Assembly (NCBI GenBank): GCA_964572225.1
Contig: CAZNFR010000010.1
Coordinates: forward strand, 1-62,274
Source of the DNA: CAZNFR01 sp964572225
Lineage (GTDB): Bacteria; Bacteroidota; Bacteroidia; Bacteroidales; GCA-2748055
Reading direction: 5' to 3'
DNA: 62,274 nucleotides
Part shown: positions 1-7,925 of the stretch, piece by piece
How the letters are laid out: each line of letters opens with the position of its first letter
Position numbering within the stretch: the first letter of the stretch is position 1
Made by a program: the position numbers and the translations under genes
Notes under the pieces: model-generated
Databases searched by the model: none
What the model was told of the DNA's origin: nothing
Seen by the model: the letters and a program-made list of their open reading frames with translations, nothing else

Positions 1-105
1 CAACAAGGTTTTTTCCTGTTTTAGACGATATAAGAGTATGGTTTTCATCCTTTTTTCATAAATTTCAATCCTGGATATTTATTATTAACCTAAAAACAAA
101 AATCT

Positions 106-321
106 ATGAAGAAGAACATGGGTGCTGCCGACAGGATCATTCGTATTCTGGTTGTGGCTGCCATTGCGATTTTGTATTTTACCAATACCATTTCCGGAAC
201 CCTGGCAATCATTCTTCTGATTTTGGGAGGTATTTTCCTTTTAACCTCCCTGGTTGGATTTTGTCCGCTTTATGCTCCTTTCCGGATCAGTTCATTCAAG
301 AGCAAGGCAAAGGAAGCCTGA
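106..321 (+). CDS. Small two-TM membrane protein, DUF2892/YgaP-like
   Basis: The 71-residue protein has a short basic N-terminus and two hydrophobic segments (about residues 11-27 and 31-51). A CPLY motif and a Lys-rich tail follow. Size, the opening 'N-x-G-x-x-DR-x-x-R' and the 'GFCPLY' ending match the DUF2892 (YgaP-like transmembrane) family, whose members sit in the inner membrane and are often linked to rhodanese or sulfur metabolism. No rhodanese is present here, so the role is unknown. It is monocistronic and ends at a strong inverted repeat at 342-375. Family assignment is from memory of the motif. Confidence 0.8.
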   Translation: MKKNMGAADRIIRILVVAAIAILYFTNTISGTLAIILLILGGIFLLTSLVGFCPLYAPFRISSFKSKAKEA

Positions 322-341
322 AAAGAAAAAACTATCGTTGA

Positions 342-386
342 AGAGGGTATCCTCCAGATTCAGGGGATACCCTCTCTTCATTTATT
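342..386 (+). terminator. Hairpin terminator after the DUF2892 gene
   Basis: A perfect 11-bp inverted repeat (AGAGGGTATCC at 342-352 with GGATACCCTCT at 365-375) encloses a 12-nt loop and is followed by a T-rich but interrupted stretch (CTTCATTTATT). It separates the small membrane protein gene from adk. Confidence 0.7.
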
Positions 387-414
387 CCCCGTAAGCCGGG
401 CAATGAATATTTCT

Positions 415-422
415 TATCTTTG
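415..422 (+). promoter_or_regulatory. Bacteroidota -7 box upstream of adk
   Basis: TATCTTTG matches the TAnnTTTG -7 consensus and lies 35 bp before the adk start codon. No clear TTTG is seen at -33, so the assignment rests on the -7 box and its position after a terminator. Confidence 0.5.
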
Positions 423-457
423 TGGTTCCATAATACTAACCATTAAAAAAACACAAA

Positions 458-1036
458 ATGTTGAATCTTGTTTTGTTTGGCCCTCCGGGCTCAGGGAAAG
501 GAACACAATCTGAGAATATTATAGACCGTTATGATCTGGTACATTTGTCTACAGGAGATATTCTGCGGGCTGAGATCGCAAACGGAACCGAGCTTGGAAA
601 AAAGGCAAAAGCGATTATGGACAAGGGTGAACTGGTTTCCGATGAGATCGTAATCGGAATGATCCGAAATAAGTTGCAAAATAACAAGGATGCCAATGGA
701 TTCATATTCGACGGATTTCCAAGAACCGTTGCTCAGGCCGAAGCCCTTGATAAACTTATGGATTCACTCGGCGAAGAGATCAGTCTCATGATATCCCTTG
801 AAGTAGAAAAAGAGGAACTGATTAAAAGATTGCTGAATCGGGGAAAAGAAACTGGTCGTGCCGATGATAATCTGGAAACCATCGAAAATCGTATCACTGT
901 CTACCAGCAACAAACCTCACCTGTAATAGATCATTACAAGTCTGCCGGGAAACATCAACCTGTGGAAGGGGTGGGAGAGATAAGCGAAATATTTGAACGG
1001 ATCCGGAAGATCATGGATCCCATGGCCGGAATTTAG
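458..1036 (+). CDS. adk: Adenylate kinase
   Basis: This cytosolic enzyme interconverts ATP + AMP and 2 ADP. The 192-residue protein has the P-loop GPPGSGKGT at residues 8-16, an AMP-binding 'STGDILRAEI' segment, the 'DGFPRT' motif near residue 84 and the LID arginine motif 'GRADDN' near 138. The LID is short and lacks the four zinc cysteines of Gram-positive enzymes, as expected for the short-form family. The start is the only ATG in a fitting position. obgE follows 35 nt downstream, so adk-obgE-PAP2 is probably one transcript. Confidence 0.97.
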   Translation: MLNLVLFGPPGSGKGTQSENIIDRYDLVHLSTGDILRAEIANGTELGKKAKAIMDKGELVSDEIVIGMIRNKLQNNKDANGFIFDGFPRTVAQAEALDKLMDSLGEEISLMISLEVEKEELIKRLLNRGKETGRADDNLETIENRITVYQQQTSPVIDHYKSAGKHQPVEGVGEISEIFERIRKIMDPMAGI

Positions 1037-1071
1037 TTTCCTTCTTCCGGTAAACTTTTCTTTAAGTCATT

Positions 1072-2058
1072 ATGGGACAATCCAACTTTGTTGACCATGT
1101 AAGGATTTTTTGCCGTTCAGGGAAAGGCGGTTCAGGTTCCGCCCATCTGAGAAGGGAGAAGTTTGTCCCTAAAGGAGGTCCGGACGGTGGCGATGGGGGG
1201 AGGGGAGGACACATAATCCTCAAAGGAAACGCTCAAATGTGGACCCTTCTCCATCTGAGATACCGTAAGCATATTTTTGCAGGCAATGGTGAACCTGGTG
1301 CCGGGGCCCTTAAAACCGGCGCCGACGGAGAAGATGTGATTGTTGAAGTTCCGCTGGGTACCGTAGCGAAGGATGAAGAGGACAGACAAATTCTGGAAAT
1401 CACCCGCGATGGGGAAGAGAAAGTGCTGATCAACGGGGGAAGGGGAGGACTCGGGAATAATCACTTTAAATCTTCCACCAATCAGACCCCCCGGTATGCA
1501 CAACCCGGAGAGGAGGGAAGGGAAGGATGGTTTGCCCTGGAACTCAAGATCCTTGCCGATGTCGGACTTGTGGGTTTTCCCAATGCCGGAAAATCAACCC
1601 TCTTATCGGTTGTTTCTGCCGCCAAACCAAAAATTGCCGATTATCCCTTTACTACCCTGATGCCAAACCTCGGAATCGTTTCCTACCTGGATAACCGTTC
1701 CTTTGTGATGGCCGATATTCCCGGTATCATCGAAGGAGCCAATGAAGGAAAAGGAATTGGAATTCGATTCCTCCGTCATATCGAACGAAATTCCATGCTG
1801 ATCTTTATGGTTCCGGCCGATAGTGATGATATTCATAGGGAGTATAAAGTCCTGCTTAAAGAATGTGAGCTATATAACCCTGAATTGCTTCACAAAAAAA
1901 GAATACTTTGTATCTCTAAATCAGACATGCTTGATGAAGAGCTTATGAATGAGATCAGGAAGGACCTGCCCCGAATTCCCAGTTTGTTCATTTCTTCGAT
2001 TACTTCACGTGGGATCCGGGAATTGAAAGACCTGATCTGGAAAACATTAAACTTCTAG
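1072..2058 (+). CDS. obgE: Obg/CgtA GTPase
   Basis: This is a ribosome-associated GTPase involved in 50S maturation and the stress response. The N-terminal 160 residues form the Gly-rich Obg fold, with repeated GGxGG stretches such as 'GGDGGRGG'. The G domain follows, with G1 'GFPNAGKST' near residue 168 and G3 'DIPG' near 214; the 'SKSD' near the end is a G4-like (N/T)KxD variant. At 328 residues it lacks the C-terminal OCT domain, which is usual for Bacteroidota. It sits in the adk-obgE-PAP2 cluster, 2 nt before the next gene. Confidence 0.96.
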   Translation: MGQSNFVDHVRIFCRSGKGGSGSAHLRREKFVPKGGPDGGDGGRGGHIILKGNAQMWTLLHLRYRKHIFAGNGEPGAGALKTGADGEDVIVEVPLGTVAKDEEDRQILEITRDGEEKVLINGGRGGLGNNHFKSSTNQTPRYAQPGEEGREGWFALELKILADVGLVGFPNAGKSTLLSVVSAAKPKIADYPFTTLMPNLGIVSYLDNRSFVMADIPGIIEGANEGKGIGIRFLRHIERNSMLIFMVPADSDDIHREYKVLLKECELYNPELLHKKRILCISKSDMLDEELMNEIRKDLPRIPSLFISSITSRGIRELKDLIWKTLNF

Positions 2059-2060
2059 CT

Positions 2061-2639
2061 ATGGTTGATCTACTTGTGGATATTGATCAAACGATACTTT
2101 TATGGATCAATGGGTTAAACTCAGATTTCCTCGATGATGTGATGTGGTGGATAAGCGGTAAGTTTACCTGGTGGCCCTTCTACCTATTGCTTCTCCTCGC
2201 TGTTTTCTACTTCAAAGGATGGAAAAAGGGGGCCTGGCTTATTCTGATGGTGGTTATGGCAATTGTATTGAGCGACCAGAGCTCCGTTCACCTATTCAAG
2301 AACATCATTCAGCGCCTTCGCCCTTCACACAATCCTGAACTCGAAGGTGCGCTACATTTCGTGAATGGCTATAGAGGGGGAAAATTCGGATTCATCTCCT
2401 CTCATGCATCCAATAGTTTTGCGGTGGCGACGCTAATCTCCCTCGTAATCAGGGTACGCTGGTTCAGTATGATTCTTTTTTTGTGGGCCGGACTGGTATC
2501 TATCAGCAGGGTTTACCTCGGAGTTCACTATCCTTCAGACATAATCGCCGGTGCAATTTGGGGCGGACTCATTGCATGGTTCCTGGCCTGGATCTATAAA
2601 AAATATCTCGTAAAGGAATCCAAAGGAACCCTTCAGTGA
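2061..2639 (+). CDS. PAP2-family membrane phosphatase
   Basis: A 192-residue integral membrane protein with the three acid-phosphatase signatures: K-x6-RP ('KNIIQRLRP', near residue 93), 'SSHASNS' in place of PSGH, and 'SRVYLGVHYPSD' (SR-x5-H-x3-D) near residue 158. Family members dephosphorylate phosphatidate, undecaprenyl pyrophosphate or lipid A. The exact lipid substrate cannot be read from sequence. Only 2 nt separate it from obgE, so it is translated from the adk-obg transcript. It converges on lplA with a 6-nt gap. Confidence 0.9.
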   Translation: MVDLLVDIDQTILLWINGLNSDFLDDVMWWISGKFTWWPFYLLLLLAVFYFKGWKKGAWLILMVVMAIVLSDQSSVHLFKNIIQRLRPSHNPELEGALHFVNGYRGGKFGFISSHASNSFAVATLISLVIRVRWFSMILFLWAGLVSISRVYLGVHYPSDIIAGAIWGGLIAWFLAWIYKKYLVKESKGTLQ

Positions 2640-2645
2640 AAAAGG

Positions 2646-3626
2646 TCAAAACATCCCGTCAATAAATTCCTCCGGAGGTACATTTTTAAAATAATCGTTC
2701 AGGTCGAATTCCTTCAGCTTGATGGCAATGGATTCCTTGTCGTGCTGCACACCCACAAGGGCATTCTCTATGATGTCAATATCATATTTATGAAAAAAAT
2801 CTCCGTAGATCTTAATACCGCTAATTATTCCTTTTTCAACATTGATATGAAATTCCAGATTTCCACCCTGGGTGCGTATAAGTTTCTCAAAGTCATACTT
2901 GGGTGAGTAACCGAAATTCCATTCCCAGGTTGAAAACTTCTCATCCCTTAACTTTTCAATCCCTTGTATATCTTTTTCCGAGTACTCGTACATTTTGCTT
3001 TCCGGATACATCTCCATGATATATTGCATGATGCGGTCCCTGAACTCCAGGACATCCATTTTTTCTTCCAGGTGTTCACTGATATTGGTAACACGGGAAC
3101 GAACAGATTTTACCGCTTTGTCTTTAAATTTTAGGGGATTAACCTTAAGAGCTGCCGATAGATCGGTCATAATTGCCGAAAATAAAAGCGTTCCATGGTG
3201 AAGAACCCGGTTTTTCCAAACATGTTCCGCATTGCCCGAAAACTTTTTACCCTCAATGGTCAGGTCATTCCTGCCTTCAAATCTGGCATTGATGCCCATT
3301 CGTTGCAATACCTCGATGATAGGGCGGGTAAATTTCCGAAAATCAACCAGATTGCCGGCTTCGCCATTTCTGACGAAAGTAAAGTTGAGGTTTCCCAGAT
3401 CATGAAAAACCGCCCCACCCCCCGAGATCCTTCTTACAACTTTGATTTGTTTTTCTTTAACGTAATCAATATTGATCTCGGCAAGCGTATTCTGATGTTT
3501 ACCCACAATGATGGAAGGGGCATTCCTCCATAACATAAAACAATCTTCGGTAAAATTTTTAAGAACGTACTCATCTGCCGCAAGATTGAAATAGGGGTCG
3601 GTGTGAGAATCTTTAATACAAAGCAT
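2646..3626 (-). CDS. lplA: Lipoate-protein ligase A
   Basis: This enzyme activates free lipoate with ATP and transfers it to lipoyl domains of 2-oxoacid dehydrogenases and GcvH. The BPL/LplA fold shows 'NAPSIIVGKHQN' and the hallmark 'RRISGGGAVFHDLGNLNF'. A C-terminal accessory domain of about 90 residues makes it full-length (326 residues). I start at the Met of 'MLCIKDSHTDPYFNLAADEY' because LplA proteins begin there. The frame stays open 15 codons further upstream, but that segment does not look like LplA. The assignment is clear; its use in scavenging is established for the family. Confidence 0.93.
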   Translation of the reverse strand: MLCIKDSHTDPYFNLAADEYVLKNFTEDCFMLWRNAPSIIVGKHQNTLAEINIDYVKEKQIKVVRRISGGGAVFHDLGNLNFTFVRNGEAGNLVDFRKFTRPIIEVLQRMGINARFEGRNDLTIEGKKFSGNAEHVWKNRVLHHGTLLFSAIMTDLSAALKVNPLKFKDKAVKSVRSRVTNISEHLEEKMDVLEFRDRIMQYIMEMYPESKMYEYSEKDIQGIEKLRDEKFSTWEWNFGYSPKYDFEKLIRTQGGNLEFHINVEKGIISGIKIYGDFFHKYDIDIIENALVGVQHDKESIAIKLKEFDLNDYFKNVPPEEFIDGMF

Positions 3627-3719
3627 GTTTGAACAATTAGAATAAACTGCTAAAATATTGAAAAGTAGCAAATAGCGAAGAAAATATCCTTATAAATTGT
3701 TCACACTCCTCGATATGCT

Positions 3720-4280
3720 TTACTGGCCAACATATGCCTTTATCCAGGCAACTTCTAGCTTGAATGCACCCTCCTGCTTGTTCCCAATCAAAAAACCAAT
3801 CTGACGGATACCTGATGGATCTATATCATCCATATCCAGGATCATCCTTCCGCGAAAGGTCGGATTAAAATCAGAAAAAGGAATAGTGATCTCCTGCCAG
3901 GTTCCAGGGCGGGTTTTAAACTCGGCCATATAACTTACTCCATCAAAATTGTCGTCGTTTCGTAATCGCAGACTGTAAATTTTTCCATCTCCTTTGAGCC
4001 GAAGTCGAATGCCATCAAAACCCTCAAGGGAATAATTGGAAGGCTTGGTCCTTACAGAAGCAAATCCGCCATAATTTTCCAGTGACACTTTTCCTTCAAA
4101 AATTCCCGTCTTTCCAGGGGTCTGATACAGCATGCTTTTGGACAGGCCGCCCATCACACCATCATTGATGATGATCCATTTGCCCTTTTCCTGTTCACTA
4201 GCAAAATCAATTACCATCTTCTCCGGTATGCCGGGTTGTATCATAAGGATGGATAGTATGGTTATAAAAAAAATGATCAT
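3720..4280 (-). CDS. CIA30-like domain protein, exported
   Basis: The 186-residue protein begins with a hydrophobic signal-like segment (residues 1-16). It continues with 'FASEQEKGKWIIINDGVMGGLSKSM', the signature of the complex I intermediate-associated protein 30 (CIA30) beta-sandwich family. The open frame extends to 4634, but that part overlaps the divergent acyltransferase and is not protein-like. The ATG at 4280 gives a signal peptide and has a purine-rich upstream tract. In bacteria the family is carbohydrate-binding-like and functionally undefined. The precise role here is unknown. Confidence 0.82.
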   Translation of the reverse strand: MIIFFITILSILMIQPGIPEKMVIDFASEQEKGKWIIINDGVMGGLSKSMLYQTPGKTGIFEGKVSLENYGGFASVRTKPSNYSLEGFDGIRLRLKGDGKIYSLRLRNDDNFDGVSYMAEFKTRPGTWQEITIPFSDFNPTFRGRMILDMDDIDPSGIRQIGFLIGNKQEGAFKLEVAWIKAYVGQ

Positions 4281-4383
4281 ATCAGTATTTCCTCTTCCAA
4301 AACGGATTTCAGGAAGCATTTGTTCAATCGGCCTCCCCTTCAACAGACCTGAATTTTTATTAATTTTGGAAATATTTCTTTCT

Positions 4384-5133
4384 ATGAAAATTCTCTCTAA
4401 TAAGATTATTTCCGCCATTCTCTGGGGCTGGTTCCTGATCTCATCCATCCTTTTCACCCCGGTTATCCTTATTCTGTGGATCACTGCGGCAAGCCTGGAG
4501 AAGAAAGGGAGAATACTCCATCTCTTTTCCTGTTTTTGGGGAGCACAATATATCTGGGTCAACCCCTTTTGGAGACTGAAGATCACAGGCAACGACAGTT
4601 CCAAATTCAGGGAGCCTGCCGTAATTATTTCCAACCACCAGAGTCTGGTCGATATTCTGATTATTTACAGTCTTTTCAGGCATTTTAGGTGGACATCCAA
4701 GTCGGAAAACTTTCGTCTCCCATTCGTGGGCTGGGTATTGTCACTAAACAGGTCGGTCAGGATCCACAGAGGGAAATTATCCGCTTTCAGGCCTTTCAAA
4801 GAATCAGCCGTTCGGGAGCTGAACAAAGGCAATTCCGTTATGATATTCCCTGAAGGGACCCGCTCCAAAACCGGAAAACCCGGACGATTTCGGGAGGGTG
4901 CGTTTATGATTGCTCTGGAGGCAGGAGTGGATATCCTACCCATGGTTCTCGATGGTTCTGCTTCTGCAATTCCCAAGAGTTCATGGTATATAAGGGGAAG
5001 GAGCAGGCTAAGGCTGAAGGTGCTGGAACGTATTCCTGCCTCTGCAATCGCTGAAATGGGCACCGATAAAGCCCGGGAATTTTTCCAACAGAAAATACAG
5101 TCTGAACTCGAGAAAATGAGAAATGATGGATAA
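4384..5133 (+). CDS. plsC: 1-acyl-sn-glycerol-3-phosphate acyltransferase (PlsC family)
   Basis: Acylates lysophosphatidate to phosphatidate at the inner membrane. The 249-residue protein has an N-terminal hydrophobic anchor, the catalytic H-x4-D box in 'NHQSLVD', the substrate motif 'FPEGTRSK', and the downstream 'ILPMVLDGS' block. I chose ATG 4384 because the open frame upstream is antisense to the CIA30 gene. The stop codon overlaps the next gene by 11 nt, indicating translational coupling. Related cdsA and psd genes are encoded at 30.8-32.4 kb. Confidence 0.93.
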   Translation: MKILSNKIISAILWGWFLISSILFTPVILILWITAASLEKKGRILHLFSCFWGAQYIWVNPFWRLKITGNDSSKFREPAVIISNHQSLVDILIIYSLFRHFRWTSKSENFRLPFVGWVLSLNRSVRIHRGKLSAFRPFKESAVRELNKGNSVMIFPEGTRSKTGKPGRFREGAFMIALEAGVDILPMVLDGSASAIPKSSWYIRGRSRLRLKVLERIPASAIAEMGTDKAREFFQQKIQSELEKMRNDG

Positions 5134-5911
5134 GGACCTAATCCTGAGGCCCACCCGCAGGATATTGAAAAAAATGGGTTATTTCCGTGACCAGGAAGGG
5201 ATCATGAACCGATACCTCAGAGAATCTGCTGAGTGGGAAGCTCATCTGGAAAAAACCCGGGATGTTATCCTGAATAAGATCGGGGAAAAGCTGCCCGAAA
5301 GAATCATCGTTCTCGGAAGCGGATGGTTATTGGATTTTCCTCTGGAAGAGGCCTGGGAAATATGCAGAGATATTGAACTGGTTGACATCATTCACCCTCC
5401 TCAGATCCTGAACCGGATCCGGAAATTTCCCGGGATCCGTACCTTAGGTATGGACCTTAGCGGGGGAATGATTGCCCAAACCTATTATGGACTAAAAAAC
5501 AGGCTGAGCCTTGAAGAAATTAACCGGCTTACAGCCCTTCCTCTGGAATTTAACCCCGATCAAAAAAATACCCTGTTCATTTCCCTTAATGTGATGAGTC
5601 AGCTCGACTCCCTTCCGTCAGAGTATATAGTAAAAAAGACCTCTGTTTCATACCATGACCTCCTCGAATTTCGTTCAGGTATCCAGGAAAGACATCTTGA
5701 ATTCCTGAAATCGGTGAAAGGATTACTCATCACAGATTATGCTGAAATCTACCGCAATTTATCGAATGGTAGTGTGAACGAGAAACAAATCCTAATTACC
5801 GGCCTGGAAAGGATCCTCCCGGAGGAAGAGTGGAAATGGGAGTTCGACAGTCAGGGAATTTACCGGGAAAACTGCAGTACAAGCATGCGGGTGCTGGTTG
5901 TGAGTTTTTAA
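5123..5911 (+). CDS. Conserved hypothetical, possible Rossmann-like (methyltransferase-like) protein
   Basis: I do not recognise this 262-residue protein with certainty. Residues 58-75 ('ERIIVLGSGWLLDFPLEE') read like the Gly-rich first loop of a Rossmann-type or SAM-dependent fold. 'ELVDIIHP' follows at the position of the acidic second strand. No signal peptide or TM segment is present. It starts inside plsC (11-nt overlap, ATGATG), so it is almost certainly co-expressed with it and may act on lipids. That link is inference from context only. Stop at 5911 is followed by the parE promoter. Confidence 0.7.
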   Translation: MMDKDLILRPTRRILKKMGYFRDQEGIMNRYLRESAEWEAHLEKTRDVILNKIGEKLPERIIVLGSGWLLDFPLEEAWEICRDIELVDIIHPPQILNRIRKFPGIRTLGMDLSGGMIAQTYYGLKNRLSLEEINRLTALPLEFNPDQKNTLFISLNVMSQLDSLPSEYIVKKTSVSYHDLLEFRSGIQERHLEFLKSVKGLLITDYAEIYRNLSNGSVNEKQILITGLERILPEEEWKWEFDSQGIYRENCSTSMRVLVVSF

Positions 5912-5973
5912 CAACTTCAACGGGTCAAGGGGTTGAAAAACTGATCATTACTTTTCCTGTTGATAACCCGGAA

Positions 5974-6003
5974 TTTGAAGCGACCCGGTTTTGGTTATAT
6001 TTG
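5974..6003 (+). promoter_or_regulatory. Consensus Bacteroidota promoter of parE-parC
   Basis: TTTG at 5974-5977, an 18-bp spacer, then TATATTTG at 5996-6003 fit the -33/-7 consensus exactly. A start site near 6010 would give a leader of only about 10 nt before the parE ATG at 6021. This also supports that ATG over the in-frame ATG at 5991, which lies inside the promoter. Confidence 0.8.
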
Positions 6004-6020
6004 TTGAAATTACGAGTATT

Positions 6021-7901
6021 ATGAGCGTGAACTATTCAGAAGAGAGCATCAGGACGCTGGATTGGAAAGAGCATATCCGGAAAAGGCCGGGAATGTATAT
6101 CGGGAAACTCGGTGACGGATCCTCTCCCGACGACGGGATCTACATACTTCTTAAAGAAGTCCTGGATAATTCCATTGATGAGTATATGATGGGTTACGGT
6201 AAGGTGATAGAAATTTCCATATCCGAAGAGTCAGTTACCGTTCGGGACTACGGCAGGGGGATTCCCCTGGGAAAGGTCGTAGACGTTGCCTCCAAAATGA
6301 ATACCGGTGCCAAATATGATTCCAAGGTTTTTAAGAAGTCTGTCGGACTTAACGGAGTAGGGATCAAAGCAGTTAATGCACTCAGCAGAAGTTTTGAGAT
6401 TGAATCGGTTAGAGAAGGGAAATCCAAGCTTGCACTTTTTCAACAGGGAAGCATGGAGCTGGATCGTCCGGAAAGCGATAGCGACCTTAAAAATGGAACC
6501 AGGATTACCTTTGTCCCGGATGGGGAACTTTTTGGTAAGTTCAGGTTTATTCCTGAATATGTCGAGAACATGATCAGGAATTACGTTTACCTGAATACAG
6601 GATTGAAGATTATTTTCAACGACAATGCTTTTGTGTCAAAGAACGGACTGGTCGATCTGCTGGAAGATTCCATGAACGAAGAAGCCTTGTATCCCATCAT
6701 ACATCTTAGGGAAGATGATATCGAACTGGCTATGACCCATGGGAACCAATACGGTGAAGAGTATTTTACATTTGTGAATGGACAGCATACCACCCAGGGA
6801 GGAACCCACCTCATCGCATTACGGGAAGCCCTTGTGAAAACCATTCGTGATTTTTATAAAAAAGATTTTGATCCTTCAGACATTCGTGCCTCAGTTATTG
6901 CTGCCCTGAGCATTAAGGTAGAAGAGCCGGTATTCGAATCCCAAACCAAAACCAAGCTTGGCTCCCGGGATATGGGCCCTGAAGGTCCTTCGGTCAGAAA
7001 TTTTATCATGAATTTCATGACCACAAGACTGGATAATTACCTGCATAAAAATTCCGAGACGGCCAATATCCTGCTGAAAAAAATTCAGGAGTCCGAAAAA
7101 GAAAGGAAAGCCATATCAGGAATCCAAAAACTTGCCAAGGAAAGGGCCAAGAAAGCAAGCCTTCATAATAAAAAATTAAGAGATTGCCGGATCCACTATA
7201 ATTCGGTTGATGAACTTAAGGATGAGACAACCATTTTCATCACCGAAGGGGATTCAGCTTCCGGATCCATAACCAAATCAAGGAATGTTAATACACAGGC
7301 GGTATTTAGTCTGAAAGGAAAACCGTTAAACTCTTACGGTCTGACAAAAAAAATAGTCTACGAGAACGAAGAGTTTAATCTTCTTCAGGCTGCCCTGAAT
7401 ATCGAAGAAGGACTGGATACCCTGAGATACAAGAAAATAGTGATCGCCACCGATGCCGATGTGGACGGAATGCATATCCGCCTGCTCCTGATCACCTTCT
7501 TTTTGCAGTTTTTTCCAAATCTGGTAAGAAAAGGGCATCTCTATATTTTAAAAACCCCCCTTTTCCGCGTAAGGAATAAACAAAAAACCATCTACTGCTA
7601 TAACCAGCAGGAAAAAAACGATGCTATACGTGAGCTGGGAAAAAATCCGGAAATTACCCGCTTTAAAGGTCTTGGAGAGATCTCTCCCGATGAATTCAAA
7701 TACTTTATCGGAGAGGATATTCGGCTGGAACCTGTCCGTTTGAACAAGGACGACTCCGTTCATGATTTGCTCGATTTTTACATGGGAAAAAATACTCCCG
7801 AAAGACAGGACTTTATTATCGATAATCTAAGGATTGAGCTGGATGCCGTTGAAGATGAGACAATTGATGAAGCTGTTCAGGAAGAGATCCTGGAAGATTG
7901 A
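6021..7901 (+). CDS. parE: DNA topoisomerase IV subunit B (GyrB/ParE family)
   Basis: ATPase subunit of a type IIA topoisomerase (decatenation, relaxation). The 626-residue protein has the GHKL ATPase motifs 'LKEVLDNSIDE', 'DYGRGIP' and 'GVGIKAVNALS'. The TOPRIM domain follows with 'ITEGDSASG' and 'DADVDGMHIR', then the C-terminal 'RFKGLGE' block. At about 626 residues and paired with a long ParC-like partner, it is the topoisomerase IV rather than gyrase form. The start at 6021 is favoured by the promoter position and homology. parC follows after 24 nt. Confidence 0.93.
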   Translation: MSVNYSEESIRTLDWKEHIRKRPGMYIGKLGDGSSPDDGIYILLKEVLDNSIDEYMMGYGKVIEISISEESVTVRDYGRGIPLGKVVDVASKMNTGAKYDSKVFKKSVGLNGVGIKAVNALSRSFEIESVREGKSKLALFQQGSMELDRPESDSDLKNGTRITFVPDGELFGKFRFIPEYVENMIRNYVYLNTGLKIIFNDNAFVSKNGLVDLLEDSMNEEALYPIIHLREDDIELAMTHGNQYGEEYFTFVNGQHTTQGGTHLIALREALVKTIRDFYKKDFDPSDIRASVIAALSIKVEEPVFESQTKTKLGSRDMGPEGPSVRNFIMNFMTTRLDNYLHKNSETANILLKKIQESEKERKAISGIQKLAKERAKKASLHNKKLRDCRIHYNSVDELKDETTIFITEGDSASGSITKSRNVNTQAVFSLKGKPLNSYGLTKKIVYENEEFNLLQAALNIEEGLDTLRYKKIVIATDADVDGMHIRLLLITFFLQFFPNLVRKGHLYILKTPLFRVRNKQKTIYCYNQQEKNDAIRELGKNPEITRFKGLGEISPDEFKYFIGEDIRLEPVRLNKDDSVHDLLDFYMGKNTPERQDFIIDNLRIELDAVEDETIDEAVQEEILED

Positions 7902-7925
7902 TGATCCCAAATCCATACAAAGAAA

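Noticed and set aside
3675..4634. Long form of the CIA30-like protein (304 residues)
   Set aside because: The first 118 residues are antisense to plsC and lack any domain pattern. The internal ATG gives a signal peptide.
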